Under the pieces are notes generated by a model, which did not search any database, had not been told where the DNA came from, and saw nothing but the letters and a program-made list of their open reading frames with translations. 22,503 nt of DNA, taken from NCBI GenBank assembly GCA_016987375.1, contig PJRA01000196.1, positions 2,127,485 to 2,149,987 on the forward strand. Direction: 5' to 3'. Position 1 is the first letter of the stretch. Each line of letters starts with the position of its first letter. The position numbers and the translations under genes were made by a program. This DNA comes from Brachionus koreanus. Lineage: Eukaryota; Rotifera; Eurotatoria; Ploima; Brachionidae. This document shows positions 17,701 through 22,503 of this stretch, in pieces.

Positions 17701-20516
17701 ATTAGTGTTTATATTTTATTCTTAAATTTTGTTAATAAATTTTAAAACAAAATCATTTTTTAGTTATTCCAAAACCGAGTGCCTAGAAGTTCAGGTGTGT
17801 ATTTAATTAAATTATTTATTCAAGTATAGATTTTAATTAATTGAAATATTTTAGTCTCCTGTACCCCAAATAAACTCAAATGCTGAAGATCAAAACCAAG
17901 AAATATTTTGGTAGGTATTTGGCATTCAATTAATATTTATTTAAAATTTTGAGAATGAGTTTAAGATAGTTTAAGTTTGGCTAAGATCTTTTTTTAGAAA
18001 AGATTCGATTATTCAAAAATATTTTAGCCTTAGGTTTAACGAATTTAGGCAAATTAAAAATTAGTTTGTTTGCAGAGAGTTTGACTTAAATTACTATATC
18101 CATGAAATACTAACTTTAAAGGTAAAAGCAGAAGCATCAAACAAGTCTATGGTTTAGAAATATTTTAGCAAATGATAAATTAGAAAAATAAAATTTTTAA
18201 AATTCAGATAGAGAAGTTAAAATTAGAAAGCTGTATTTACATTTCAAGTAGACAATTTATAGCAAAAAAAGTGAGTTTGAGTGCTTTGCAAACAACAAGT
18301 GATTGTGAATGTCTGAAAAATGCGATGTTATCTAGTTTAAAATTTTTTTGTTATATTTTTCAATTTTTAATTAAATTTTAAAATTTAAATTTTTTGATTC
18401 TCTAAAATTAAGCAATAAAGAACCCAAACTTAAAAAGGATGAAGAATTAATAACAGACATATTATCAAAGTGTGAAAAATTTTGAGTGAGGCATTCACAC
18501 TTACTATTTGACTGCAAAGCACTCAAAAAACTTTAGCTAAGAATACATGCAATTCTTTTAAGTATTTGTAAACAAAAATCGATTAGAATAAAATCCCTGC
18601 TAATAAATATTGCACAACGAGTTTTAATTGATAATTCAAATAAAAGTAATAAATTTCTTTTGTTTTTTTTTATTCAATAAAAATATTTATTTATTAATTT
18701 AGTCGGGAACTCATTCTTCGGCGATTAATAATAAAATATTTCATTTACTATTTACCTTTTAATTAATTTAAAAATGCTTAATAACTTTTTTATCTTAAGA
18801 AAACTTTTGTTAATCAAATTTAAATGGGTGATATAAAATATTCTTTTACTTTTTAGCTCATCTAGCCTTGACTTCAAATCAGAAATTGAAAAATTGGACT
18901 CAAGACTTCAAGCCGAAGAGCTAAGAAATGAAGTTTTAAAACAAAAATTGAGTGATTACGAAATTCAAATAGAACTCTCCAACTCTAAAATAAATGTAAA
19001 TTTTTTTAATTGAAAACTTATTTTTTTAAAATTTGAATCAAAAGGCACTGAATAGTCAAATTGAGCTTAAAGAAAGTGAATTCAATGAATTCAAATTCGA
19101 AATTAATCACATTGAATCAGCAAGAGATACAAAAATCAAAAAATTAACCCAAAGCAACAATGTATGATGAATTTTTATTGTTCTAATTGCCTGTATAAAT
19201 TAAACATAAAATGATTAAAGGAAAAAAAGCTTCCCCAAAAGCTTTAATTCTCTAAAAGTTGTTAATCGCTTTTGTTATTGCATAAGTTTTAGTTTTTCAT
19301 TTTTGCATTTAGAGTAAAAAATATTTAATGAGTTGTTTATGGAAACATCTTGATTAAAAATTTCGAAAAAAAATTCTAAAAAAATTATGATAAATTATAA
19401 AAAAAGTTTTTTTTTCTACCTTAGAACAAAAAAGAGACATTAATTTTGAATCATAAATGCTTAAGAATTTTATCAATCAAAAGCATGCTAAAAAGCATAG
19501 AATTTTTTAGTAGAAAAATATTCATAGCTTTGGGAATAGGTACAAGCATAGTTGTTTATTCTATGCTAAGAAATCGGATAAAAGTAGCTATGCTGACAAT
19601 AAAACACTAATTTTATCAGACTAAAATTGTCTACGTTGACAATTTTAGCTTGGTAGAAATCATCAAGATGCGATTAATTAACAAACTTTAAATTAAGAAC
19701 CTGGTTGAAGAATGTGAGCTATTAAAGGGCCAATTATCTAGTCTTAAGAAAGAGAAAACCGAATTAGAATCAAATGTTGAAGACCTAAAGCGTACTCTAA
19801 AACTTACTGAAAAAGAATCACAAGTAATCTTATGATAAAATTTAAGAAAACATATTTAATTTTTAATTTTTTTAAGTACAATTTAAAACTTGACTTAATG
19901 GTAAGTTAAAGAAGAATTAAAATTTTAATATTATTGTGAATTAACCAAATATTAAAGCATATTAGAGCAAAACTTTTAACGCCGAGCAATGACGAACTGG
20001 CCATAGGAGCTGATGGAAAACCATTAAAAGCAATTTTACCTCCAATTTCAGAGACATCAAGCATAAAGTCGAGTTCAAGTCTAAATTCAATTGATAAATC
20101 TGATATACTAAATGACTATGCCATAGATATAACTCATATCGAAAAAATGGTCCAAGACTCAGACTCTATAATTATGGAAAAAAAGTAATTTTTTTTTTAT
20201 TTTGAATCAAACTGAAATAATTTATGACTAAAGGCCTCTTGATGGTGTTCAATCATGCATAAAGTCGCTTAGAGAGCAAATGAGCGAATTGCAAACACAA
20301 GTATATGAACAGGCGAGGGAATCATCTACCTGGCGATACAAATTGGGCTTTACATGTGAAAAATGTGAAATGAGATGGGAAGTTGAGCATCAAGTAAGAG
20401 ATTCAAAGCAAAAATTGGATGGTGATGATGAATTTTTGGAAAGTTCTGTTACACAGCAAATGCCCAAGTGCAATTGTGCTAAATTGAATGAGACAAACGA
20501 AACTGCTTTGAATTAA
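5538..20516 (+). CDS. Giant coiled-coil protein with Cys-containing C-terminal cap, 11 exons (~3,255 aa)
   Basis: Exons: 5538-5739, 5994-6158, 6202-9656, 12551-17516, 17764-17794, 17855-17910, 18857-18995, 19045-19161, 19698-19823, 19958-20184, 20234-20516. All ten junctions are GT-AG and agree in phase once one base is allowed for in the A7 run at 7211-7217. Residues 1 to ~200 are polar and Ser/Asn-rich. Most of ~200-3090 is heptad-like, rich in Glu, Lys, Gln, Asn and Leu, typical of a long coiled coil. The end has CxxC (C3203, C3206), H3214 and CxC (C3241, C3243). There is no signal peptide, motor, kinase or membrane segment. By form it could be a golgin, centrosomal or kinetochore scaffold; I cannot choose and give no name. 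Two large internal duplications are described separately. A possible splice-leader or 5' UTR acceptor (TTTAAAG, ending 5517) precedes the ATG. Confidence 0.72.
5994..6158 (+). CDS. Coiled-coil gene, exon 2
   Basis: Acceptor in a long T tract ending TAG at 5993; donor TCAG|GTAATT at 6159. Phase 1 in and out. Begins FDEAILNDKTIIFDLSGS after the split Asn codon, then becomes Lys/Asn-rich. Confidence 0.72.
6202..9656 (+). CDS. Coiled-coil gene, giant exon 3 (with one apparent frame break)
   Basis: The acceptor TTTTTTAG ends at 6201, after a 43-nt intron. The first frame runs from VQLSKKIDPSIDLNNVLRHA to about 7210. From 7217 the protein continues in the frame one base back. The exon ends at donor GGTG|GTAAGC (9657) in phase 1; continuing would add only KLY and a TAA at 9668-9670. 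After a polar, Ser/Asn-rich start, the exon is continuous heptad-like sequence from about residue 200. It includes the first copy of the internal duplication (7492-9500) and four Trp motifs (Trp codons at 7763, 8015, 8387 and 8726; residues 644, 728, 852, 965). A run of five Asn codons lies near 8515. Confidence 0.75.
7211..7217 (+). other. A7 run at the frame break in exon 3
   Basis: Upstream frame reads ATA AAA AAA TGG; downstream coding needs ATA AAA AAA ATG GAA. One extra A, or a -1 slip on A-AAA-AAA, restores a continuous coiled coil (GTHIKK then MEIQIQDLEG). An alternative is a 99-nt intron from GTGATA (donor just after the A at 7136) to TTCAAG (ending 7235), which also joins in frame. 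Confidence 0.6.
7492..9500 (+). repeat. Internal duplication, copy A (exon 3)
   Basis: Matches 12879-14887 at a constant offset of 5,387 bases with no net indel. I count three mismatches between 7492 and 9091 (two of them adjacent-codon changes near 8244) and about a dozen in the last ~400 bases. Both ends lie inside coding sequence. Confidence 0.9.
10048..10400 (-). mobile_element. 5'-truncated LINE 3' end, antisense in intron 3
   Basis: The minus strand from about 10390 to a TAG at 10099-10101 is open. It encodes HGIIVFMFKIINR, then RYHFLINRIVNVWNSLPQYI, then SVSVNNFKINLDKWL. These are the conserved C-terminal blocks of CR1/Jockey-type LINE reverse transcriptases. A 3' UTR with two perfect stem-loops and a (TAC)n tail (10049-10060 in plus coordinates) follows. 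The open frame makes this copy younger than the one at 3070-3477. The tail composition suggests the same or a sister family. Confidence 0.8.
10072..10100 (-). repeat. Paired stem-loops in the LINE 3' UTR
   Basis: ACCC/GGGT around TATC (10072-10083) and AGCTTC/GAAGCT around TTC (10086-10100), written on the plus strand. Both stems are perfect. They sit just after the stop codon and before the microsatellite tail of the minus-strand LINE. Confidence 0.55.
10490..10580. repeat. Imperfect (TAA)n low-complexity tract
   Basis: Runs of AATAAATAAT, AATTAATTATTAATTAAT and AGTAATAAAGTAATAA. A simple AT-rich repeat about 100 bp beyond the truncated end of the LINE fragment. Confidence 0.6.
11454..11567. 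mobile_element. ~100-bp foldback (MITE-like) element in intron 3
   Basis: The left arm AGACTTGTTTATAAGTCA pairs with the right arm, whose reverse complement starts AGACTTGATTATAACTCA. Pairing continues to GAGTC on both sides, an imperfect inverted repeat of about 31 bp within 11459-11558. Inner TCACAA/TTGTGA also pair. Flanking GTTTT/AAAAC extends the arms. No clear target-site duplication was found, so origin as a transposon is uncertain. Confidence 0.5.
11639..11665. repeat. Perfect AT-rich hairpin in intron 3
   Basis: AAATTTTAATT (11639-11649) and AATTAAAATTT (11655-11665) are perfect inverted arms around TTTTG. In DNA this AT-rich a chance origin is possible. Confidence 0.4.
12551..17516 (+). 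CDS. Coiled-coil gene, giant exon 4
   Basis: The acceptor GGTTTTAG ends at 12550. Phase 1 fits the exon 3 donor, giving a split Glu codon (G|AA) and HFGEEFINNK across the junction. The frame is open further upstream to 12541 but has no ATG there. The exon ends at donor TT|GTAAGC (17517), phase 2. Its first 328 nt are unique. Then come the second copy of the 2-kb duplication (12879-14887), a unique middle, the third 510-bp copy (15667-16176) and a unique tail. Trp motifs are at residues 1475, 1559, 1683, 1796 and 2362. The sequence is coiled-coil up to about residue 2700; the end is less regular. Confidence 0.78.
12879..14887 (+). repeat. Internal duplication, copy B (exon 4)
   Basis: Second copy of the ~2-kb coding segment, beginning at ACTCGAAAGCGAG. 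Reading frame is kept. Upstream and downstream flanks are unrelated to those of copy A. Confidence 0.9.
15667..16176 (+). repeat. Internal duplication, copy C (510 bp, exon 4)
   Basis: Matches 13969-14478 at an offset of 1,698 bases (exactly 566 codons), and therefore also 8582-9091. I count about five substitutions against copy B. It carries one Trp motif. Its right edge coincides with the divergence step between copies A and B. Confidence 0.9.
17568..17613 (+). repeat. Hairpin just inside intron 4
   Basis: GACTCTAAAC (17568-17577) is perfectly complementary to GTTTAGAGTC (17604-17613), with partial pairing further in. It begins about 50 bases after the donor at 17517. The intron (17517-17763) is otherwise featureless. 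Confidence 0.45.
17764..17794 (+). CDS. Coiled-coil gene, exon 5 (31 nt micro-exon)
   Basis: Acceptor TTTTTTAG (17763), donor CAG|GTGTGT (17795). It completes the split Phe codon from exon 4 and reads YSKTECLEVQ, ending in phase 0. It is supported by phase agreement on both sides rather than by length. Confidence 0.55.
17855..17910 (+). CDS. Coiled-coil gene, exon 6 (56 nt)
   Basis: Acceptor ATTTTAG (17854), donor TTTTG|GTAGGT (17911). Reads SPVPQINSNAEDQNQEIF and leaves TG, phase 2, which joins C of exon 7 as Cys. A second GT four bases later (TAG|GTATTT) would include an in-frame TAG. A polar, Pro-containing linker. Confidence 0.58.
17911..18856 (+). other. Intron 6 of the coiled-coil gene (946 nt)
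   Basis: Between donor GTAGGT and acceptor CTTTTTAG. It holds a possible decayed retroelement fragment at 18438-18660 and nothing else recognisable. Confidence 0.6.
18438..18660 (+). pseudogene. Possible decayed retroelement C-terminus in intron 6
   Basis: One frame reads DEELITDILSKCEKF, stop, VRHSHLLFDCKALKKL, stop, LRIHAILLSICKQKSIRIKS and on for about 20 residues. The block C..HLLFDC.A resembles the Cys/His tail (C-x2-C, HLLF-x-C) at the end of many LINE proteins. Two in-frame stops and only part of the Cys pattern make this a weak call. Confidence 0.3.
18857..18995 (+). CDS. Coiled-coil gene, exon 7
   Basis: Acceptor CTTTTTAG (18856), donor AAT|GTAAAT (18996). Reads SSSLDFKSEIEKLDSRLQAE and on, a clear heptad pattern. 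Phase 2 in, phase 0 out. Confidence 0.7.
19045..19161 (+). CDS. Coiled-coil gene, exon 8
   Basis: Acceptor TCAAAAG (19044) after a 49-nt intron, donor AAT|GTATGA (19162). Phase 0 at both ends. Begins ALNSQIELKESEFNEFKFEI and continues the coiled coil. Confidence 0.68.
19162..19697 (+). other. Intron 8 of the coiled-coil gene with nested inverted repeats
   Basis: AGCATAGAAT (19494-19503) is inverted at 19558-19567. CTAAAATTGTC (19621-19631) pairs perfectly with GACAATTTTAG (19638-19648) around TACGTT. The block 19465-19650 may be a small foldback element. No coding seen. Confidence 0.45.
19698..19823 (+). CDS. Coiled-coil gene, exon 9
   Basis: Acceptor AAATTAAG (19697), donor CAA|GTAATC (19824). 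42 codons, phase 0 at both ends. Begins NLVEECELLKGQLSSLKKEK, a strong heptad pattern, and is less AT-rich than the flanking introns. Confidence 0.72.
19958..20184 (+). CDS. Coiled-coil gene, exon 10
   Basis: Acceptor ATTAAAG (19957), donor AAAAA|GTAATT (20185), phase 0 in and 2 out. Starts HIRAKLLTPSNDELAIGADG, then Ser-rich, then an acidic segment. This exon leaves the coiled coil and looks like a flexible linker before the C-terminal cap. Confidence 0.7.
20234..20516 (+). CDS. Coiled-coil gene, terminal exon 11 with CxxC/CxC cap
   Basis: Acceptor ACTAAAG (20233) after a 49-nt intron; phase 2 matches exon 10 and completes a Lys codon. A short helix (KSLREQMSELQTQVYEQ) leads to WRYKLGFTCEKCEMRWEVEH, then PKCNCAK, then TAA. 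The Cys/His spacing could bind one metal ion, for instance zinc; there is no match to a finger type I can name. The ATG at 20280 lies inside the exon and is not a gene start. Confidence 0.74.
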
Positions 20517-20673
20517 AAAATTCAGCTTGATTTTTTAGAATGATTTTATTGTTAAATTATTAATAATTGAAAAAAAATTTTATGATAATTTTAAAATATT
20601 GTTAAATTTGTTTGCATTTTTGGTTTTTTTAAATTATTTATTTATCTAATTCTAATAATTGATATACCATTTA

Positions 20674-20679
20674 AATAAA
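20674..20679 (+). promoter_or_regulatory. Candidate poly(A) signal of the coiled-coil gene
   Basis: AATAAA about 160 nt after the stop at 20514-20516, the first canonical hexamer I see downstream on the plus strand. Confidence 0.4.
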
Positions 20680-20859
20680 GAACAAATATTTATCGTATTT
20701 TATTCTAAATATTTAATCAAATATAAAAACATAAAATTTTTAATTTTTATTCAATCAAAAATATAGTTTTTTATTTTACTTAGGCTTTAAATTTTTTTTC
20801 TTTAAGTTATCTCTGCTTTGAAGATTTAGTACCAAGTGAAAATATTAGTGTTTTAAGTT

Positions 20860-20865
20860 TTATTT
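20860..20865 (-). promoter_or_regulatory. Candidate poly(A) signal of the small minus-strand gene
   Basis: AATAAA on the minus strand about 17 nt beyond the stop at 20882-20884, with a second overlapping copy at 20864-20869. Close for a signal, but consistent with a short 3' UTR. Confidence 0.3.
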
Positions 20866-20881
20866 ATTAGTTTTTATACAA

Positions 20882-21304
20882 TTATATTTTTCCTCCCCAT
20901 CCCTCATGTTGGAACATATATTTATATAGAAATTTGATAAGCTTAGCAACATTCTCCATAGACAAAATAGCACTCATCGAACTAATGCTAGCTAAGTCTC
21001 TCAGAGAACTTGGTGCTTCAGCTCCAACGGAGCTAAGAAGTAGAGACTAAACAAAAGGGAGAGTTGAATAAATAGCTAAGTTCATACATACATACAAAAT
21101 TAATAAAATAAAATAAATAAGATGAATAAATAAATGCAAGCAAAAATAACTTCCATTTGTGATCGCAGTTGAGCTGCGACATTGCAAGGACCAGTCTGAT
21201 TTTAAATTTTCAAAAAAAAATTGGGACAGGTCTTGTCCACTCTTATAAAAAATTAGACTTAACTTTTGTGCCATTTTTTTTCTACACTCGTTAGATTTGT
21301 TCAT
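20882..21304 (-). CDS. Tentative two-exon small membrane protein (~125 aa)
   Basis: Exon 21304..21092 and exon 21046..20882 are joined across a 45-nt intron (donor TAT|GTATGT, acceptor CCCTTTTGTTTAG, phase 0). The ATG follows an in-frame TAA. Residues 1-50 are polar (KSGQDLSQFFFENLKSDWSL). A hydrophobic stretch at about 52-78 could be one membrane helix spanning the splice site. The tail reads SVGAEAPSSLRDLASISSMS and ends HEGWGGKI. The segment is less AT-rich than its surroundings. Caution: the plus strand also has open stretches here (20930-21049, IALIELMLAKSLRELGASAP; 21142-21243, VELRHCKDQSDFKFSKKNWD) that look protein-like, so the true coding strand is uncertain and the island may be a repeated or retroelement-derived sequence. 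I do not recognise a family. Confidence 0.36.
21163..21238. repeat. Two short perfect stem-loops in the GC-richer island
   Basis: TCGCAG/CTGCGA around TTGAG (21163-21179) and GGACA/TGTCC around GGTCT (21224-21238). A third, AGCTCC/GGAGCT around AAC, lies at 21020-21034. Short, but three GC-rich perfect stems in 220 bp is unusual for this window. Confidence 0.4.
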
Positions 21305-21500
21305 TTATGTTTGAATTTGTTTACTTATTAAAATATTTTTTGTTAAATTTCTTCAATGTTAAATTAAAGCATCACAGTGTTGTCTCTAAAATCATCAAAT
21401 TTTTTTTAACTTTCAATAGCAGATACATTTTGTAATTCCAACACAAAAAAATAAAAAAAAATTAATTTTAATGATAATAATTGATCGTGCTAATATATTT

Positions 21501-21506
21501 TTTATT
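21501..21506 (-). promoter_or_regulatory. Poly(A) signal of the serine protease gene
   Basis: AATAAA on the minus strand about 66 nt past the stop codon at 21572-21574. Confidence 0.45.
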
Positions 21507-21571
21507 GATAATGAAAGAATTTATAATATGCTTTTAAAAAAATTTTAAAATATTGTTTTTTAATAGCAAAA

Positions 21572-21973
21572 TTAATTATTTTTTATTATTTCTTTTATCC
21601 AATTTAAGTAAAAACTTGTTCTAGTATACACACCACCATTACCGCACTTAACACCCCAACTTGTTATACCCGCCAGAAACCATTTTTTTTTATTTCTGAC
21701 AACCAAAGGACCTCCAGAATCACCTTGACATGAATCCTTATTTTCACCAGTATTTCCAGCGCACAGTACTCTAGTTGTATCTATCCCTTCGTATTTTTGT
21801 TGACAGGTTTTATTTGTCAAAATAGGCAATCCTACTTCCATAAGGTATCTCGATGTATCACCTCTCCACTTTAAAGTTCCCCAGCCTGTTGCCCATGACA
21901 TTTTGTTTTTAAAATTAATACTTTCATTGGGAATACAAACTGGCAAAATGCTGTCCGTAAAAGTTAGTGGACT
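21572..21973 (-). CDS. Trypsin-like serine protease (S1/chymotrypsin fold), C-terminal exon (~133 aa, partial)
   Basis: The exon encodes the second barrel of an S1 protease: PVCIP, ATGWGTLKWRG, KTCQQKY, VLCAG, DSCQGDSGGPLVV, AGITSWG and GGVYTRTS, ending NWIKEIIKNN. The catalytic Ser is in GDSGGP. The Asp six residues before it (position 189 in chymotrypsin numbering) and the Gly residues at 216 and 226 predict cleavage after Lys or Arg. The 168-182 and 191-220 disulfide cysteines are present. Both partners of the 136-201 pair are missing, a consistent loss. The acceptor ATTTTAAG ends at 21974; the hydrophobic open frame upstream of it is intron-like. The His and Asp exons are not in the window, so secretion signal and zymogen site are unknown. 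Confidence 0.85.
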   Translation of the reverse strand, partial: SPLTFTDSILPVCIPNESINFKNKMSWATGWGTLKWRGDTSRYLMEVGLPILTNKTCQQKYEGIDTTRVLCAGNTGENKDSCQGDSGGPLVVRNKKKWFLAGITSWGVKCGNGGVYTRTSFYLNWIKEIIKNN

Positions 21974-22503
21974 CTTAAAATGAAAATTTATAATAACAAT
22001 GTAAATATTGAATAATTTAAAGTCGAATATAATAAATAAAAAAATTCTTAGACATGATTTTAACTTTTTTTTAATAAGCTTTAAATTTAAACTTAATAAC
22101 AAGAAAATCTTTTTAAATTTTTTATTTTCAAAAGTGTAATTTTTTAAACTGTAAATTTGGTAGAATAAAATTTGACATAGCTATCCTATTTAATACTGCA
22201 AACAAACACCAGAAGAAAAAATTTGGAATATACAGATGTATTTTTATATTGTATCAAAAATAATTATTTACTATTTGTTTATTTTATATTTATTTATTGA
22301 TTGTAACTTAAATTTTTAATAGAAATTAAGTTTTAAAAAATAGCTTTTAAAATGTTAACTTAACACTTGTTTTTAATTGTTTTTAATTAACACTCAAAAA
22401 CCGGATGGCTTTTTTGACCCTTTTATTTTAATCTTTTTTAATACTTTTTTTCAATGAAAATAAAATTATTTTATAAAAAAAATTAAATAATTTTATAATA
22501 TTT
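21974..22503 (-). other. Intron or flank upstream of the protease exon
   Basis: No recognisable protease sequence (no TAAHC or DIALL-type block) on the minus strand up to the window edge. AT-rich, stop-dense. Either the preceding intron is longer than 530 nt or the gene is broken. Confidence 0.5.

Larger units (their letters stand above)
20517..20881 (+). other. 3' UTR and convergent spacer
   Basis: Very AT-rich, no open frames of note. It contains the likely 3' ends of the plus-strand coiled-coil gene and of the minus-strand small gene, which converge here. Confidence 0.5.

Noticed and set aside
21974..22102. N-terminal hydrophobic extension of the protease as a signal peptide
   Set aside because: It begins with TTG, has no protease homology and is AT-rich. 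An acceptor (ATTTTAAG) lies exactly where family similarity begins.
1..22503. Bacterial or viral origin, CRISPR array, tRNA or rRNA genes
   Set aside because: Introns, poly(A) signals and animal-type protein families are present. No spaced direct repeats, no cloverleaf and no rRNA-like segment were seen.

Overview
This window is nuclear DNA from an AT-rich metazoan. Genes are split by GT-AG introns, several only 43-62 nt long. There are LINE-type retrotransposon ends, AATAAA poly(A) signals, a trypsin-family exon and an eight-helix membrane protein of a type known from invertebrate animals. The compact introns, strong AT bias and gene content would suit a rotifer such as Brachionus, but nothing here proves the species. 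No prokaryotic organisation, CRISPR array, tRNA or rRNA is visible.

Layout, left to right. (1) 1-127, minus: the N-terminal coding end of an unidentified gene that leaves the window. (2) 424-1939, minus: a complete four-exon gene for a ~450-aa, eight-helix membrane protein resembling the Fuseless family. (3) 1940-5537: a noncoding spacer between divergent genes, holding a decayed LINE 3' end and a perfect 16-bp palindrome. (4) 5538-20516, plus: one very large 11-exon gene for a coiled-coil protein of ~3,255 aa with a Cys-containing C-terminal cap. Its two giant exons (6202-9656 and 12551-17516) might be mistaken for two genes. The exon 3 donor and exon 4 acceptor are in matching phase, so I join them. 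Its 2.9-kb third intron carries a second, antisense LINE end and a foldback element. (5) 20882-21304, minus: a tentative two-exon small membrane protein in a GC-richer island. (6) 21572-21973, minus: the last exon of a trypsin-like serine protease whose His and Asp exons are not visible.

The most notable content is inside the coiled-coil gene. A ~2-kb coding segment is present in both giant exons, without indels, with both ends inside coding sequence. Identity is almost complete over its first ~1.6 kb and drops abruptly over its last ~0.4 kb. A third copy of 510 bp ends at the same base where the divergence begins. The duplicated part carries a degenerate Trp-centred motif (NL-x-[ED]-W-x2-[AY]-N), giving nine copies in the gene. 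A single-base frame break lies in an A7 run inside exon 3 and exactly matches a -1 slip, an assembly homopolymer error, or possibly a cryptic intron.

The genes do not form an obvious pathway. They look like an ordinary stretch of animal chromosome shaped by internal gene duplication and retroelement insertion. All exon structures were deduced by eye from open frames, splice dinucleotides and phase matching.
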